A stretch of DNA of 64,000 bases from positions 4,560,461 through 4,624,460 of the forward strand of contig NZ_OX365700.1 of the NCBI RefSeq assembly GCF_947241125.1, written 5' to 3'. Below the pieces are notes generated by a model. That model made no database searches. It was not told where the DNA came from and worked only from the letters and a program-made list of their open reading frames with translations. The translations under genes and the position numbers were made by a program. Of the stretch, positions 34,524 to 42,174 are shown piece by piece (position 1 is the first letter of the stretch; the number at the start of each line of letters is the position of its first letter). This DNA comes from Nitrospira tepida. GTDB taxonomy: Bacteria; Nitrospirota; Nitrospiria; Nitrospirales; Nitrospiraceae.

Positions 34524-35078
34524 TTACTCTCCGGAGAACCGGAGATAGAGGGTTTGCGACGATCCGGGCTGTACGGTCACGCGGCGAAGCCGGGGCCTCT
34601 CCTCCCCTCTCGTCCCGGTGAGGTCGTAAGTTCCAGCCGGCAGATCGAGAAAGAGCCACGGCCCCGTCACATGGTCAGGTGGAATCGACAGGTGGATCGT
34701 CCCATCGTGACTCGTGACTTCCAGTCCCACGCGAGCCAGAAAAGGTTTCCCCCCGGCGGTCAAGACGAGCTTGAGCGGAAACGCGGGATACTCGGCCGCA
34801 CGCTCGGCCATGCCGACCCCGGCGCTGAAATAGCGAGCCGGTCCCGCTCGATGGATCGGAATGAGGTCCGTCCAGGTCTCTCCAGCGGCGTGATAGGTCA
34901 GTTCGAGCGCATCGCCGGTTGGCAGGATTCTCGACATGGCTGTCACCTCCGCCATCCCCGGGACCGGCTTCGATCCGCCCCACCAGCCGATCGCGACCAG
35001 GGGGACGAGCAGGACAAGGGCGGTGCCATGGAGACGGAGAGAGGCGAGGCGCGGACCCCATGTCTGTTTCCCATCCAT
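34524..35078 (-). CDS. hypothetical exported protein
   Basis: 184 aa, convergent with the ABC transporter gene. A hydrophobic N-terminal segment (GTALVLLVPLVAIGWWGG, residues 17-34) works as a membrane anchor or signal. The rest is beta-rich: ALELTYHAAGETWTDLIPIH, FPLKLVLTAGGKPFLARVGL and AGTYDLTGTRGEERPRLRRV with a C-terminal VTVQPGSSQTLYLRFSGE. This suggests an Ig-like or carbohydrate-binding-like domain, but I recognise no family. Confidence 0.5.
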   Translation of the reverse strand: MDGKQTWGPRLASLRLHGTALVLLVPLVAIGWWGGSKPVPGMAEVTAMSRILPTGDALELTYHAAGETWTDLIPIHRAGPARYFSAGVGMAERAAEYPAFPLKLVLTAGGKPFLARVGLEVTSHDGTIHLSIPPDHVTGPWLFLDLPAGTYDLTGTRGEERPRLRRVTVQPGSSQTLYLRFSGE

Positions 35079-35301
35079 GCGGGCTTCGTTCCGATCAGGA
35101 ATTCCTCGACCGGCTCCACGCTAGCGATTGCCGGCCGGCTTGTCAATGCACAGGGGCCGGGGTTGAGCGTTGGCCTCGATCGGTTGCGACCAGAGCGGCT
35201 TTGGAAGGCTGATTCCTCCCTCGTCCCCATCGAGCCATTGTGCTAGGATGCCCTACCTTGCTCCTACCGAATCGGCTCAGCACCACACCGGTCTGGACAA
35301 C

Positions 35302-36333
35302 ATGACGACGCCTCCGGCCGCCTCACCGGCTTCCGAGTATCGCTTTTTGCTCCTGATCATCCCTTCAGTCTTCATCCTGCTGCTCGCGACCGGCCTGTTT
35401 GAATTCAGCGCCAACATCACGGTGGACAATTTTCATGATCTCACGAGTCGGCTGATGCACCCCTCGTCAGAACCCGCCGATCCCCACTTTCACGCCACCC
35501 ACTTTCTCGTCGAGGTCAAGGCCCGCTACATCTGGCTCACGACCGTGGTGGTGGCGTTGGTGGCCGGGCTCTATGCCTTGATCCTCTGCGCCGCGCTCAT
35601 CTACCAATCTCATCCCCGACCGAGGCTCCTCGTGGTGACCGCGGTCGGAATCGTCCTGGCTTCGATCGGGCTGGCCTTCATCTGGGCGCTCGATGAGACG
35701 CATGCGCTTTATCGGGCGGTCTTCAGCTTCAGCTACGAGAACCTGCGCCAGGCCGGGCCGCAGCGGATCAGCGAAGGCCTCCTGCGCTATACCATGACGG
35801 TGGTCTCCATCGTCAACGTACAGGCCATCGTGGTTCCGGTGGTGGCCTTGCTCGCGGCCTGCAGCACGCTGGCGCCGCCGGTCACCGGCCGTGCGATCGA
35901 TTCGGAGTACTGCGCTTTGCAGATGCGGCGGTTGAAGGAGGTCTTGAGCGCGGCCTCGGCGATCCTCGTGGCCGGCATCCTGCACATGGGCGCCTGGCTG
36001 CGGTGGCCGGCGGCATTGGTCGGCGACAACCATGCGCATGAAGCGATATTGGGGGCGGCCCTGGCCATTACCCTGTTCTGGGGCGTCACCTTCACCTTGA
36101 TGCTCGTGGCCACCTACCTGCCCGCCGCGGTCTTGCTCGCAAGGCGGGCCCAAGCCCTGTTGCAGGAGAGCCCCCACAAACAGACGGCGCCGGAACAAGA
36201 CCAATGGCTGAAGGACCATGGGTTGTTTTTGTCGCTGCAAGATCATTTCCCTCAGTTTGGCCTGATGCTCGCTCCGCTGCTCGCCAGCCCGCTGAGTTCG
36301 CTGTTGCTCGCACCGCTGACTCCGACGGGGTAG
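35302..36333 (+). CDS. hypothetical polytopic membrane protein
   Basis: 343 aa from ATG 35302; ATG 35248 is also in frame. About six membrane helices are visible: residues about 13-33 (FLLLIIPSVFILLLATGLF), 75-100, 110-135, 175-200, 245-265 and 275-300. A periplasmic histidine-rich stretch (SSEPADPHFHATHFLVEVKA) lies between the first two helices. A cytoplasmic loop with EYCALQMRRLKEVLSAAS follows helix four. The family is unknown to me. A palindromic repeat begins at its stop codon. Confidence 0.55.
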   Translation: MTTPPAASPASEYRFLLLIIPSVFILLLATGLFEFSANITVDNFHDLTSRLMHPSSEPADPHFHATHFLVEVKARYIWLTTVVVALVAGLYALILCAALIYQSHPRPRLLVVTAVGIVLASIGLAFIWALDETHALYRAVFSFSYENLRQAGPQRISEGLLRYTMTVVSIVNVQAIVVPVVALLAACSTLAPPVTGRAIDSEYCALQMRRLKEVLSAASAILVAGILHMGAWLRWPAALVGDNHAHEAILGAALAITLFWGVTFTLMLVATYLPAAVLLARRAQALLQESPHKQTAPEQDQWLKDHGLFLSLQDHFPQFGLMLAPLLASPLSSLLLAPLTPTG

Positions 36334-36457
36334 CAGGATGTTGAAAAAGTCCGCCAGCTTTGTTCTCGCATCGCTCAGAGGCTCAACGTACGGAAAAAAG
36401 TACGCTTCGCCTCTTCGCTCGCTGCGCCCGCGCTGGACGGTCTTTTTGACCATCCTG
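36333..36457. repeat. 125-bp palindromic dispersed repeat
   Basis: The left arm GCAGGATGTTGAAAAAGTCC and the right arm (reverse complement GCAGGATGGTCAAAAAGACC) are imperfect inverted repeats. The interior has a GTACGGAAAAAAGTACGC hairpin. A partial copy lies behind rpsT at 14524. It could act as a bidirectional terminator for the gene ending at 36333, and the repeated copies suggest a mobile element. Confidence 0.75.
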
Positions 36458-36562
36458 CATGGGGATCTGAGATCGTCCGTGATCGCTCGCTGTGGCGGCT
36501 TTCACGGGTACTGAATATGCCGCGGCTGTCCTCAGCGGCATGGACCGTTTGAAGGGGATTCC

Positions 36563-36811
36563 ATGGAAACGGCCTATGTGACAACCAAAGGACGGCTCGT
36601 CATCCCGGCACGCATTCGCCGCAAGTTCGGCATCAAGCCCGGCACCAAGGTGTGCTTCATCGAACGAGGCAACGAGATCGTCTTCCAACCGATCACAAAG
36701 GCATACATCAGAAGCGTGTGTGGGATACTGAAGAGCAGGACATCCGTCACCGAGGAATTACTGAGAGAACGAAGAAAGGATGGATCTATGGGTTTTCGTG
36801 TGGGTTCGTAG
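36563..36811 (+). CDS. AbrB/SpoVT-type antitoxin, orphan
   Basis: 82 aa. The N-terminal 50 residues are a SpoVT-AbrB swapped-hairpin DNA-binding domain: AYVTTKGRLVIPARIRRKFG then IKPGTKVCFIERGNEIVFQP. The helical tail (TSVTEELLRERRKD) would normally bind and neutralise a PIN toxin. After RKDG the sequence GSMGFRVGS is atypical, and no PIN gene follows; the next gene is on the other strand. The toxin was probably lost and the antitoxin tail frameshifted. A strong GGGGA-type ribosome-binding site precedes the ATG. Confidence 0.8.
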   Translation: METAYVTTKGRLVIPARIRRKFGIKPGTKVCFIERGNEIVFQPITKAYIRSVCGILKSRTSVTEELLRERRKDGSMGFRVGS

Positions 36812-36842
36812 AGAGAGGCGACAAATTGTCCGCACCTTATCG

Positions 36843-37574
36843 CTAGTTGTTTCGATTGTGAATCAATCCATTCAGCAGGCGACGAACATCTGTTCCGGCA
36901 TCCTCAAAGTACATATTTGAAACGCCCTTGGCCGCAGGGTGCTTGACCACGTAGTAAAGAGTTCCATTCTTGACTCCCATGGAACCCTCGCTCATGAAAC
37001 ATTTAGAATCGATCCCTGCAATCAACTTCCAGTCTTCCATTTTTTTGAGCCCATAGAAAATAACAGCAGCAGGGCGATATTCCGTTATTAATTGGTGAAA
37101 GCGTGGTAATCGTATCTTACGGCAGCGTTCCTCATAGAATCGACGTTCGATATCGTAGCAGGATTTCCAGTGTTCAGCCTTGGTAGATGGGCAAGGGAGC
37201 GGGAACAGCTCTAAAAGACATGTCTTGCTCTTCGTCCGTCCCCACTTATCACTTTGAAATTCCCTAATAGAGTCCACATCGACCGGCTTTCCATCGAGTA
37301 CGAACAGCATTCTGATAAGCTTTGCCCATGTTTTCTGCAACTTGGCCTTTGGGCGAAACCACCAGTCGACGCCAATTCTATAGTGATACTCGTACAGATC
37401 CTGAATTTCCTTCTCTTCCCATGCGGAGATACGCAGGTCTATTCGATCTTTGAGTTCGTTGTGTTCTTTCCGACCTAATCCTGGCTCCAAGCCAATGAAC
37501 CAATACGGAGCTTCCAGGTCTCCAAACCCAAACCCCGAACGAGCGACAAGTTCAACCTGTATGCGCTTACCCAT
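36843..37574 (-). CDS. hypothetical protein, possible uracil-DNA-glycosylase-like fold
   Basis: 243 aa, distinctly more AT-rich than the genes around it, so probably horizontally acquired. Features are APYWFIGLEPGLGRKEHNEL near residue 22, CLLELFPLPCPSTKAEHWKS in the middle, PAAVIFYGLKKMEDW, and the C-terminal VVKHPAAKGVSNMYFEDAG. The pattern strand-IGLEPG plus a late HPAA/S loop is seen in UDG-like and related proteins, but I cannot place it in a family. The position beside broken and intact toxin-antitoxin genes hints at a mobile or defence cargo role. Confidence 0.45.
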   Translation of the reverse strand: MGKRIQVELVARSGFGFGDLEAPYWFIGLEPGLGRKEHNELKDRIDLRISAWEEKEIQDLYEYHYRIGVDWWFRPKAKLQKTWAKLIRMLFVLDGKPVDVDSIREFQSDKWGRTKSKTCLLELFPLPCPSTKAEHWKSCYDIERRFYEERCRKIRLPRFHQLITEYRPAAVIFYGLKKMEDWKLIAGIDSKCFMSEGSMGVKNGTLYYVVKHPAAKGVSNMYFEDAGTDVRRLLNGLIHNRNN

Positions 37575-37650
37575 CTTGAATTGATGAAGAATCTTGCAGA
37601 ATAGCTAAGCGACTCAATCTGGCCCAACCCACCTCTTATTCCCTATCACA

Positions 37651-37806
37651 GCCAGTTGCTGAAAATACGTCGCGAAGGCCCCCGCCGGATGCCTGTCGCC
37701 AATCGAACCGCTCGTTCGGCGCGTTGTAGCCATGTTCCGGGAGACTGAGCCCCAGAAAGAGAATCGGCGCCTTCCAGGCCTTCTCCATGCCGACCACCGC
37801 GCTGAG
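37651..37806 (-). pseudogene. duplicated 3' fragment of the M20 dipeptidase gene
   Basis: About 156 bases closely match 38910-39068 inside the full-length dipeptidase gene (same orientation, roughly 85-90% identical by eye). They encode the same C-terminal peptide ([20 protein letters not shown] then [13 protein letters not shown]). No start or upstream part is present. The fragment and the full gene bracket the vapBC pair. Confidence 0.85.
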
Positions 37807-37872
37807 ACCTTGCTAAAGTTGTTTGTCCGGCCGAGAACAGCGCTGCGGAAGAGGGTCATCCGATGACAAAGG

Positions 37873-38304
37873 TCATGATGGCTGTGCAAGATCTTCTACC
37901 CACAGCATTCGTCGGCCGTACTGCCCGTCCGCCAGGGCAACAAAGAACTTCCGATCCGCCGTCACGAGTGTGCCTTCGATGGCTTCGGCTAATGCGAGAT
38001 AGAGACAATCGTACAGGCTTCGCCGGGTGCAGAGCGCGAGGTCATAGGCCGCACCAAACAGTCGTTCATCGGGATGCAGTCGCAACGGGATATGACGGAG
38101 CTCACCGAGAATAAACTCTGCTTCTTCGGGCCTGAGTTCAGCGCGCCGAATTTTCTTGCAGAGAACATTGCCTATTTCCAGCCAGAAGAACGTAGGGGCA
38201 TGGAGTTGGTGGCTTGGGGGTCTGAGTCGTTCAGCCGCCTCCGCATACGGCTCAGGAAGGAACCACTTGATCGCGACGCTCGCGTCGATCACATAGCGAC
38301 TCAC
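37873..38304 (-). CDS. vapC: VapC-type PIN-domain ribonuclease toxin
   Basis: 143 aa from a GTG start at 38304 that overlaps the antitoxin stop (GTGA). PIN-domain acidic residues are present: YVIDASVAIKWF (D6), FFWLEIGNVLCKK (E43 region), RRSLYDCLYLALAEAIEG (D around 98) and LVTADRKFFVAL (D around 115). VapC toxins cut tRNA or rRNA when freed from their antitoxin. Length is usual for the type. The operon is vapB then vapC, with coupled translation. Confidence 0.9.
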   Translation of the reverse strand: MSRYVIDASVAIKWFLPEPYAEAAERLRPPSHQLHAPTFFWLEIGNVLCKKIRRAELRPEEAEFILGELRHIPLRLHPDERLFGAAYDLALCTRRSLYDCLYLALAEAIEGTLVTADRKFFVALADGQYGRRMLWVEDLAQPS

Positions 38305-38534
38305 CGGTCGCGATCCTTACGAATGAGGCCGGCGCTGTCACCAAATTTGCGACCTGAACGCTTCAGGCGCTTACGAAATCGCTCGATCCGCTTCCAAGCC
38401 GCTTCATAGTCGGGGGCGGCTTCTTCAAGAATTGTCTTCACTTCAGCTTGCAGCGATCGACCGTGCTCTTTCGCCCGTTTTTTCAATCGTTCCACAACCT
38501 GCTCGTCCAGTTGCCGCACAAGGACTTGTGCCAT
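38301..38534 (-). CDS. vapB: VapB/FitA-like ribbon-helix-helix antitoxin
   Basis: 77 aa from ATG 38534. The opening AQVLVRQLDEQVVERLKKRA is the ribbon-helix-helix strand and first helix, followed by KEHGRSLQAEVKTILEEAA as in FitA-type antitoxins. The rest is a basic tail (RIERFRKRLKRSGRKFGD) that binds the PIN toxin. It would repress its own promoter together with VapC. Upstream sequence extends the frame but is not conserved-looking. Confidence 0.88.
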   Translation of the reverse strand: MAQVLVRQLDEQVVERLKKRAKEHGRSLQAEVKTILEEAAPDYEAAWKRIERFRKRLKRSGRKFGDSAGLIRKDRDR

Positions 38535-38887
38535 GGGCTCCTCCGTAATCCTTCTCGTCTGCCTGGTTGATAGCGGAATGATAGCAGATCCGAGGGGAAG
38601 GGCCAATGGACAATGTGTTCATGCCTCGGCCACACGCACCCAGCTAGCGCATGTGTCCAGTCTCTGCTTGTCAGCCTCTTCCTTTTCCCAGTCTCGGATG
38701 GAACGGCTGCGCGGCGAAGCACGCGCCATGGCGGGCATGGCCCTTTTGCCTGCCGGGGAGGTGCCGCGCTGCGATGGCATGGCGACGTCTCGCCGCAGTT
38801 TCAGAGGAGCACGCGGCCAACGGTAAGACAGCGATGGCTGGTCACAGCACAGCGCATCGTGGCACGAGCGAGCCCGCGCACCGTTTG
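38535..38887. other. intergenic, no gene assigned
   Basis: 353 bases between the vapB start and the dipeptidase stop; it should hold the vapBC promoter. The left half is ordinary sequence. The right half (about 38700-38870) is GC-rich with several short self-complementary stretches (for example GCGCCATGGCGGGCATGGC), possibly a degraded mobile-element remnant. No ORF with recognisable content. Confidence 0.35.
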
Positions 38888-40261
38888 TCAGCCGAGACGC
38901 CCCATCCTCGCCAGCTCTGCAAAATACGTTGCAAAAGCCTTCATGCCGCCGGATGCCTGCCGCCAATCGAACCGCTCGTTCGGCGCATGGTAGCCATGTT
39001 CCGGCAGGCTGAGCCCCAGAAAGAGAATCGGCACCTTCCAGGCCTTCTCCATGCTGACTACTGCGCCGATCGAGCCGCCCTCCCGCGTGAAGGCCGGGTC
39101 CTTGCCGAATCCGGCGCGGATGGCCTGTTGAATCGCCTCGACATAGGGTCCCGTTGACCAGCCCTTGAAGGGGTGCAACATGCCGTCGCACTCGACCTTG
39201 ACCGAGGGATTGACCTTGGCCACGTGGCGCGTGAACAGCTCGAACACCTTCTCGGGCCTCTGGTTCGGCACCAGCCTCATGCTGGCCTTAAGCTCGCCCT
39301 TCCAGGGCACCACGGTCTTCACGCCAGGTCCCTGGTAGCCGCCCGTGAGCCCGTGCACTTCAAACGTCGGTTTCGCCCAGATCCGTTCCATGACTTCCGC
39401 CGCGTTCTTCGTGCGGAGCGACTGAAAGCCATAGGCCTTCATGAAGCGAGGCACGTCGAAGCCCGACCGCAAAAAACTCTTTCGCTCGGTCGCCGAGAAC
39501 GGCAGGACGTCCCGATAGAATCCGGGGATCTTCACCCGTCCCGATTTGGCATCCACGCAGGCGGCCACGACCTCCGCCAGCTCGACGAGCGGGTTTCGCG
39601 CCGCTCCGCCTGTGACGCCCGAGTGGGCGTCCTTTGACCCGGTGACCAGGGAGCACCGCACCGCGAGCAGGCCCCGCAAGCCGACGGCGATGGCCGGTTG
39701 ATCGTTGGAGATCCAGATCGTATCCGAGATCACCACCGAATCGGGTTTGGGAATGGCGTCGCGGTTGCGCAAGGTCTTGGCGAAATGCGGGCTCCCGATT
39801 TCCTCTTCCAGCTCCCAGAGGAACCGAATGTTGAGGGGCAGGCCTTGATCGATCGCGAATTTGGCGGCAAGCAGGGCGGTGAGCGCCGGCCCCTTGTCGT
39901 CGGTCGTCCCCCGGCCGTGATAGATGCCGTCGTCCTTCAGAAAGGCAAAGGGGTCCTGCTTCCACTCCGGCTCCTGGGCCGGCTGCACGTCCAGGTGGTT
40001 ATAGATCGTGACCGTCGGATGTTTGGCTCCGGTCGTCCATCCACCGGAGACCAGCGGATGGCCGCCGGTCTCGATCACCTGCGCCTCCGCGCCGAAGTCC
40101 TTCAAGATCTGCGCTCCCAGCTCGGCCATCCGGCGGACATCCTTGACCCGTTCAGGGTCCATGCTGACGGATGGCACTTCCACCATGCTCCCAAGCAGGT
40201 CTTCAAAACGGGATCGGTTGTCGGCCAGGTACTGGAGCAGGCGTCGGTTGAACTCGCTCAT
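38888..40261 (-). CDS. M20-family metallopeptidase (dipeptidase)
   Basis: 457 aa. Zinc-ligand motifs of the M20 family are visible: TVTIYNHLDVQPAQEPEWKQ (His/Asp), YHGRGTTDDKGPALTALLAA (bridging Asp), LWELEEEIGSPHF (catalytic Glu pair), and VISDTIWISNDQPAIAVGLR. The dimerisation lid contains DAHSGVTGGAARNPL. The C-terminus has FTREGGSIGAVVSMEKAWKV and [15 protein letters not shown] with the last histidine ligand. Such enzymes hydrolyse dipeptides or N-acylated amino acids in the cytosol. A copy of its 3' end lies beyond vapBC at 37651. Confidence 0.92.
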   Translation of the reverse strand: MSEFNRRLLQYLADNRSRFEDLLGSMVEVPSVSMDPERVKDVRRMAELGAQILKDFGAEAQVIETGGHPLVSGGWTTGAKHPTVTIYNHLDVQPAQEPEWKQDPFAFLKDDGIYHGRGTTDDKGPALTALLAAKFAIDQGLPLNIRFLWELEEEIGSPHFAKTLRNRDAIPKPDSVVISDTIWISNDQPAIAVGLRGLLAVRCSLVTGSKDAHSGVTGGAARNPLVELAEVVAACVDAKSGRVKIPGFYRDVLPFSATERKSFLRSGFDVPRFMKAYGFQSLRTKNAAEVMERIWAKPTFEVHGLTGGYQGPGVKTVVPWKGELKASMRLVPNQRPEKVFELFTRHVAKVNPSVKVECDGMLHPFKGWSTGPYVEAIQQAIRAGFGKDPAFTREGGSIGAVVSMEKAWKVPILFLGLSLPEHGYHAPNERFDWRQASGGMKAFATYFAELARMGRLG

Positions 40262-40414
40262 CGGGAAGGGCTCCTGGGTAGTGATGGTCGAGCATTATAG
40301 CCGGATGCAGAAGAGGACGGAATGCATGACGGATCAGTGAACATTGGTACACAATGCGAGAATGACGCCGGTTCGAAAGGCGGATGTCTCTTGGCTCGTT
40401 GCTTCTCTCTCACA

Positions 40415-40912
40415 ATGATCGATCCTCGATGGCTGATCCTGCTGATGTACCTCTGGCCCTGGTCTGCGTGGGCCCAGAACGGCGAGCCGGTCCCGATCGA
40501 AGAGTTGCTGGCGGCGCCCGACCGATACCATCTCCATCAAGTCCTGGTCCGCGGCACCGTCGAGAACGTGCGCCCCTTCGATCCCTATCAACTGAACAAC
40601 GGCACGATTTGCTATGCAGCCTATTCCTTCCGCGTGGTGGATCAGACGGGGGCCTTGCCGGTGCTCGTCATGGGACGGTGTCAGATTCCGCTGGTCAAAG
40701 ACCCGGATGTGGCCGACGGCGAAACCGTCCTCGTCGAGGTGACGATCCAGCAACCGGGGCGCGATCTCTTTTTCATGGCGCTGGACGGCCGGCGGATTCC
40801 GGTGATGAACGCGAACGAGGTACAGGCGATGGCGGTGCGCATCTGGCCGCTCCCGCCCGAGCCATCGCCGGAGGAGACGCCTGACCTGCCACCCCGTCCT
40901 CCGCTGCCGTAA
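40415..40912 (+). CDS. hypothetical exported protein
   Basis: 165 aa from ATG 40415, which opens a signal peptide (MIDPRWLILLMYLWPWSAWA, cleaved near AQN). The mature part PVPIEELLAAPDRYHLHQVL then VRGTVENVRPFDPYQLNNGT and YSFRVVDQTGALPVLVMGRC looks like an OB-fold (BOF or tRNA_anti-like) domain, with two cysteines that could form a disulfide. The C-terminus is proline-rich. Function unknown. Confidence 0.6.
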   Translation: MIDPRWLILLMYLWPWSAWAQNGEPVPIEELLAAPDRYHLHQVLVRGTVENVRPFDPYQLNNGTICYAAYSFRVVDQTGALPVLVMGRCQIPLVKDPDVADGETVLVEVTIQQPGRDLFFMALDGRRIPVMNANEVQAMAVRIWPLPPEPSPEETPDLPPRPPLP

Positions 40913-41233
40913 GCCTGTTTTGAAAGTGTCCTTACAAGACGATCTGGGTTTTGAAAGAATGGCGCCCTCTCCTTTCAAGCTGGCCTGGCCTTGAACGCCC
41001 GCCCCCGTTCAACCGTGTGCCGCTGCAACGACATTGATGACGAATGCGAACTGGATGAGGATCAGAGGCTCTGAGCCATCCTGGGGAGGCGGTGCGGAAT
41101 AGCGGAACGAGATTTGCCATGACTTGAAAGAATCTTCGTCTGGAAGTAGGGTAATGGGACCACAGGGGCGGATGGTCGTGATCACCCGCCTGCGTTTTGC
41201 TTCTTTTTTTGCTCCTGTTGATGGAAACTCCCC
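40913..41233. other. intergenic, one doubtful minus-strand ORF
   Basis: On the minus strand a short frame ends at 41009 with CGPITLLPDEDSFKSWQISF then RYSAPPPQDGSEPLILIQFA. The composition is protein-like, and it could start at a GTG near 41180. However, it is the 3' end of a longer frame antisense to the transglycosylase, and no ribosome-binding site fits. I leave it unassigned. Confidence 0.3.
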
Positions 41234-41845
41234 ATGCCGTTCGATCTCACGCCATACGGCATCGAATTGCGAGAGCCCCGAGCCCGCCGGAGGGCTCCTC
41301 GCCGTCGGCGGAACCCTTGGCTGAGGGGGCTGGCTGTCATGCTCCTCTGCTCCACGGCCCTCCTCGTCGTGCTGCCGATCACCGACCAGGCCCGTCTGAG
41401 CTTCTGGGGAGCCCCCTCGGGACTCAGGCCGTCCGACCTCCGCGCGCGGTTTGAATCGATCATCGAACATTATGCCCGGTGGTACGGCCTCGACCCGGCT
41501 CTGCTGGCCGCTGTCATCCAAGTCGAATCGAGCTTCAATCCTTTTGCCGTTTCGCCAAAGGGGGCGCTCGGTCTCATGCAACTGATGCCGGAAACCGCGC
41601 TCTCCTGGCAGGTCGCCGATCCGATGAATCCCAGCCAGAATATTCGCGGCGGCGCGTTGCAGTTGCGCTATCTGCTCGTTCGCTTCAATGACGATCTTGA
41701 GCTCGCCCTGGCCGCCTACCATGCGGGCGAAACAAGAGTCAGCCGTCACGAGGGCATTCCCCCCTTGGCCTCCACACAGCAATACGTGGACAGAGTCCTT
41801 GACATCTATCGAGGGCTTCAGGTTTCCGCCGAGCGCGATCTCTAG
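41234..41845 (+). CDS. SLT-type lytic transglycosylase
   Basis: 203 aa. A basic N-terminus (RARRRAPRRRRNP) and one membrane helix (WLRGLAVMLLCSTALLVVLP) anchor the protein in the inner membrane. The periplasmic domain has the lysozyme-like SLT fold: catalytic glutamate in LAAVIQVESSFNPFAVSPKG, then ALGLMQLMPETALSWQVADP, NIRGGALQLRYLLVRFNDD and ELALAAYHAGETRV. It cleaves peptidoglycan to 1,6-anhydro-muropeptides. It stands alone, and a MITE-like repeat follows 70 bp downstream. Confidence 0.92.
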   Translation: MPFDLTPYGIELREPRARRRAPRRRRNPWLRGLAVMLLCSTALLVVLPITDQARLSFWGAPSGLRPSDLRARFESIIEHYARWYGLDPALLAAVIQVESSFNPFAVSPKGALGLMQLMPETALSWQVADPMNPSQNIRGGALQLRYLLVRFNDDLELALAAYHAGETRVSRHEGIPPLASTQQYVDRVLDIYRGLQVSAERDL

Positions 41846-41914
41846 CAGGCGGCATTCCGGGCGGATGCCGGACATAGCTTGCCCTGCCGGGGCGATTGCC
41901 GCCGATCTCCAACT

Positions 41915-42132
41915 CTAGCCTGCATTATTCATGAACGCTTCTGCTGCAATCGCGGATTCGCCGCTGCGACAAGCTGGCATGCAGTTTCACGGTCTGCCAG
42001 CGGGCGGGCTCGCCACTCGGTCGGTTCGACGTACTGTTTCAAGTACGCCTCATTCCCTCGCGGCTCCACGCGCCCGTCTCGCTTGGCGACTGCGCGATTT
42101 CGCGACGAACCGTCATGAATAATGCAGGCTAG
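41915..42132. repeat. 218-bp MITE-like element with perfect 20-bp terminal inverted repeats
   Basis: The left terminus 41915-41934 is CTAGCCTGCATTATTCATGA, and 42113-42132 is its exact reverse complement. The interior has no plausible gene. No clear target duplication. It fills the gap between the transglycosylase and nuclease genes. Its termini differ from the 21-bp termini of the element at 11817. Confidence 0.8.
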
Positions 42133-42174
42133 GAGCCTATCCCCGTTCTGTGCTAGGGTGCTCGCCATCCGACC

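Noticed and set aside
36652-36846. 64-aa frame as the missing toxin of the AbrB antitoxin
   Set aside because: It overlaps the antitoxin gene in another frame and lacks PIN-domain acidic residues.
41009-41875. 288-aa minus-strand frame opposite the lytic transglycosylase
   Set aside because: Antisense to a well-defined SLT domain. Only its last 60 residues look protein-like, noted under the intergenic entry.
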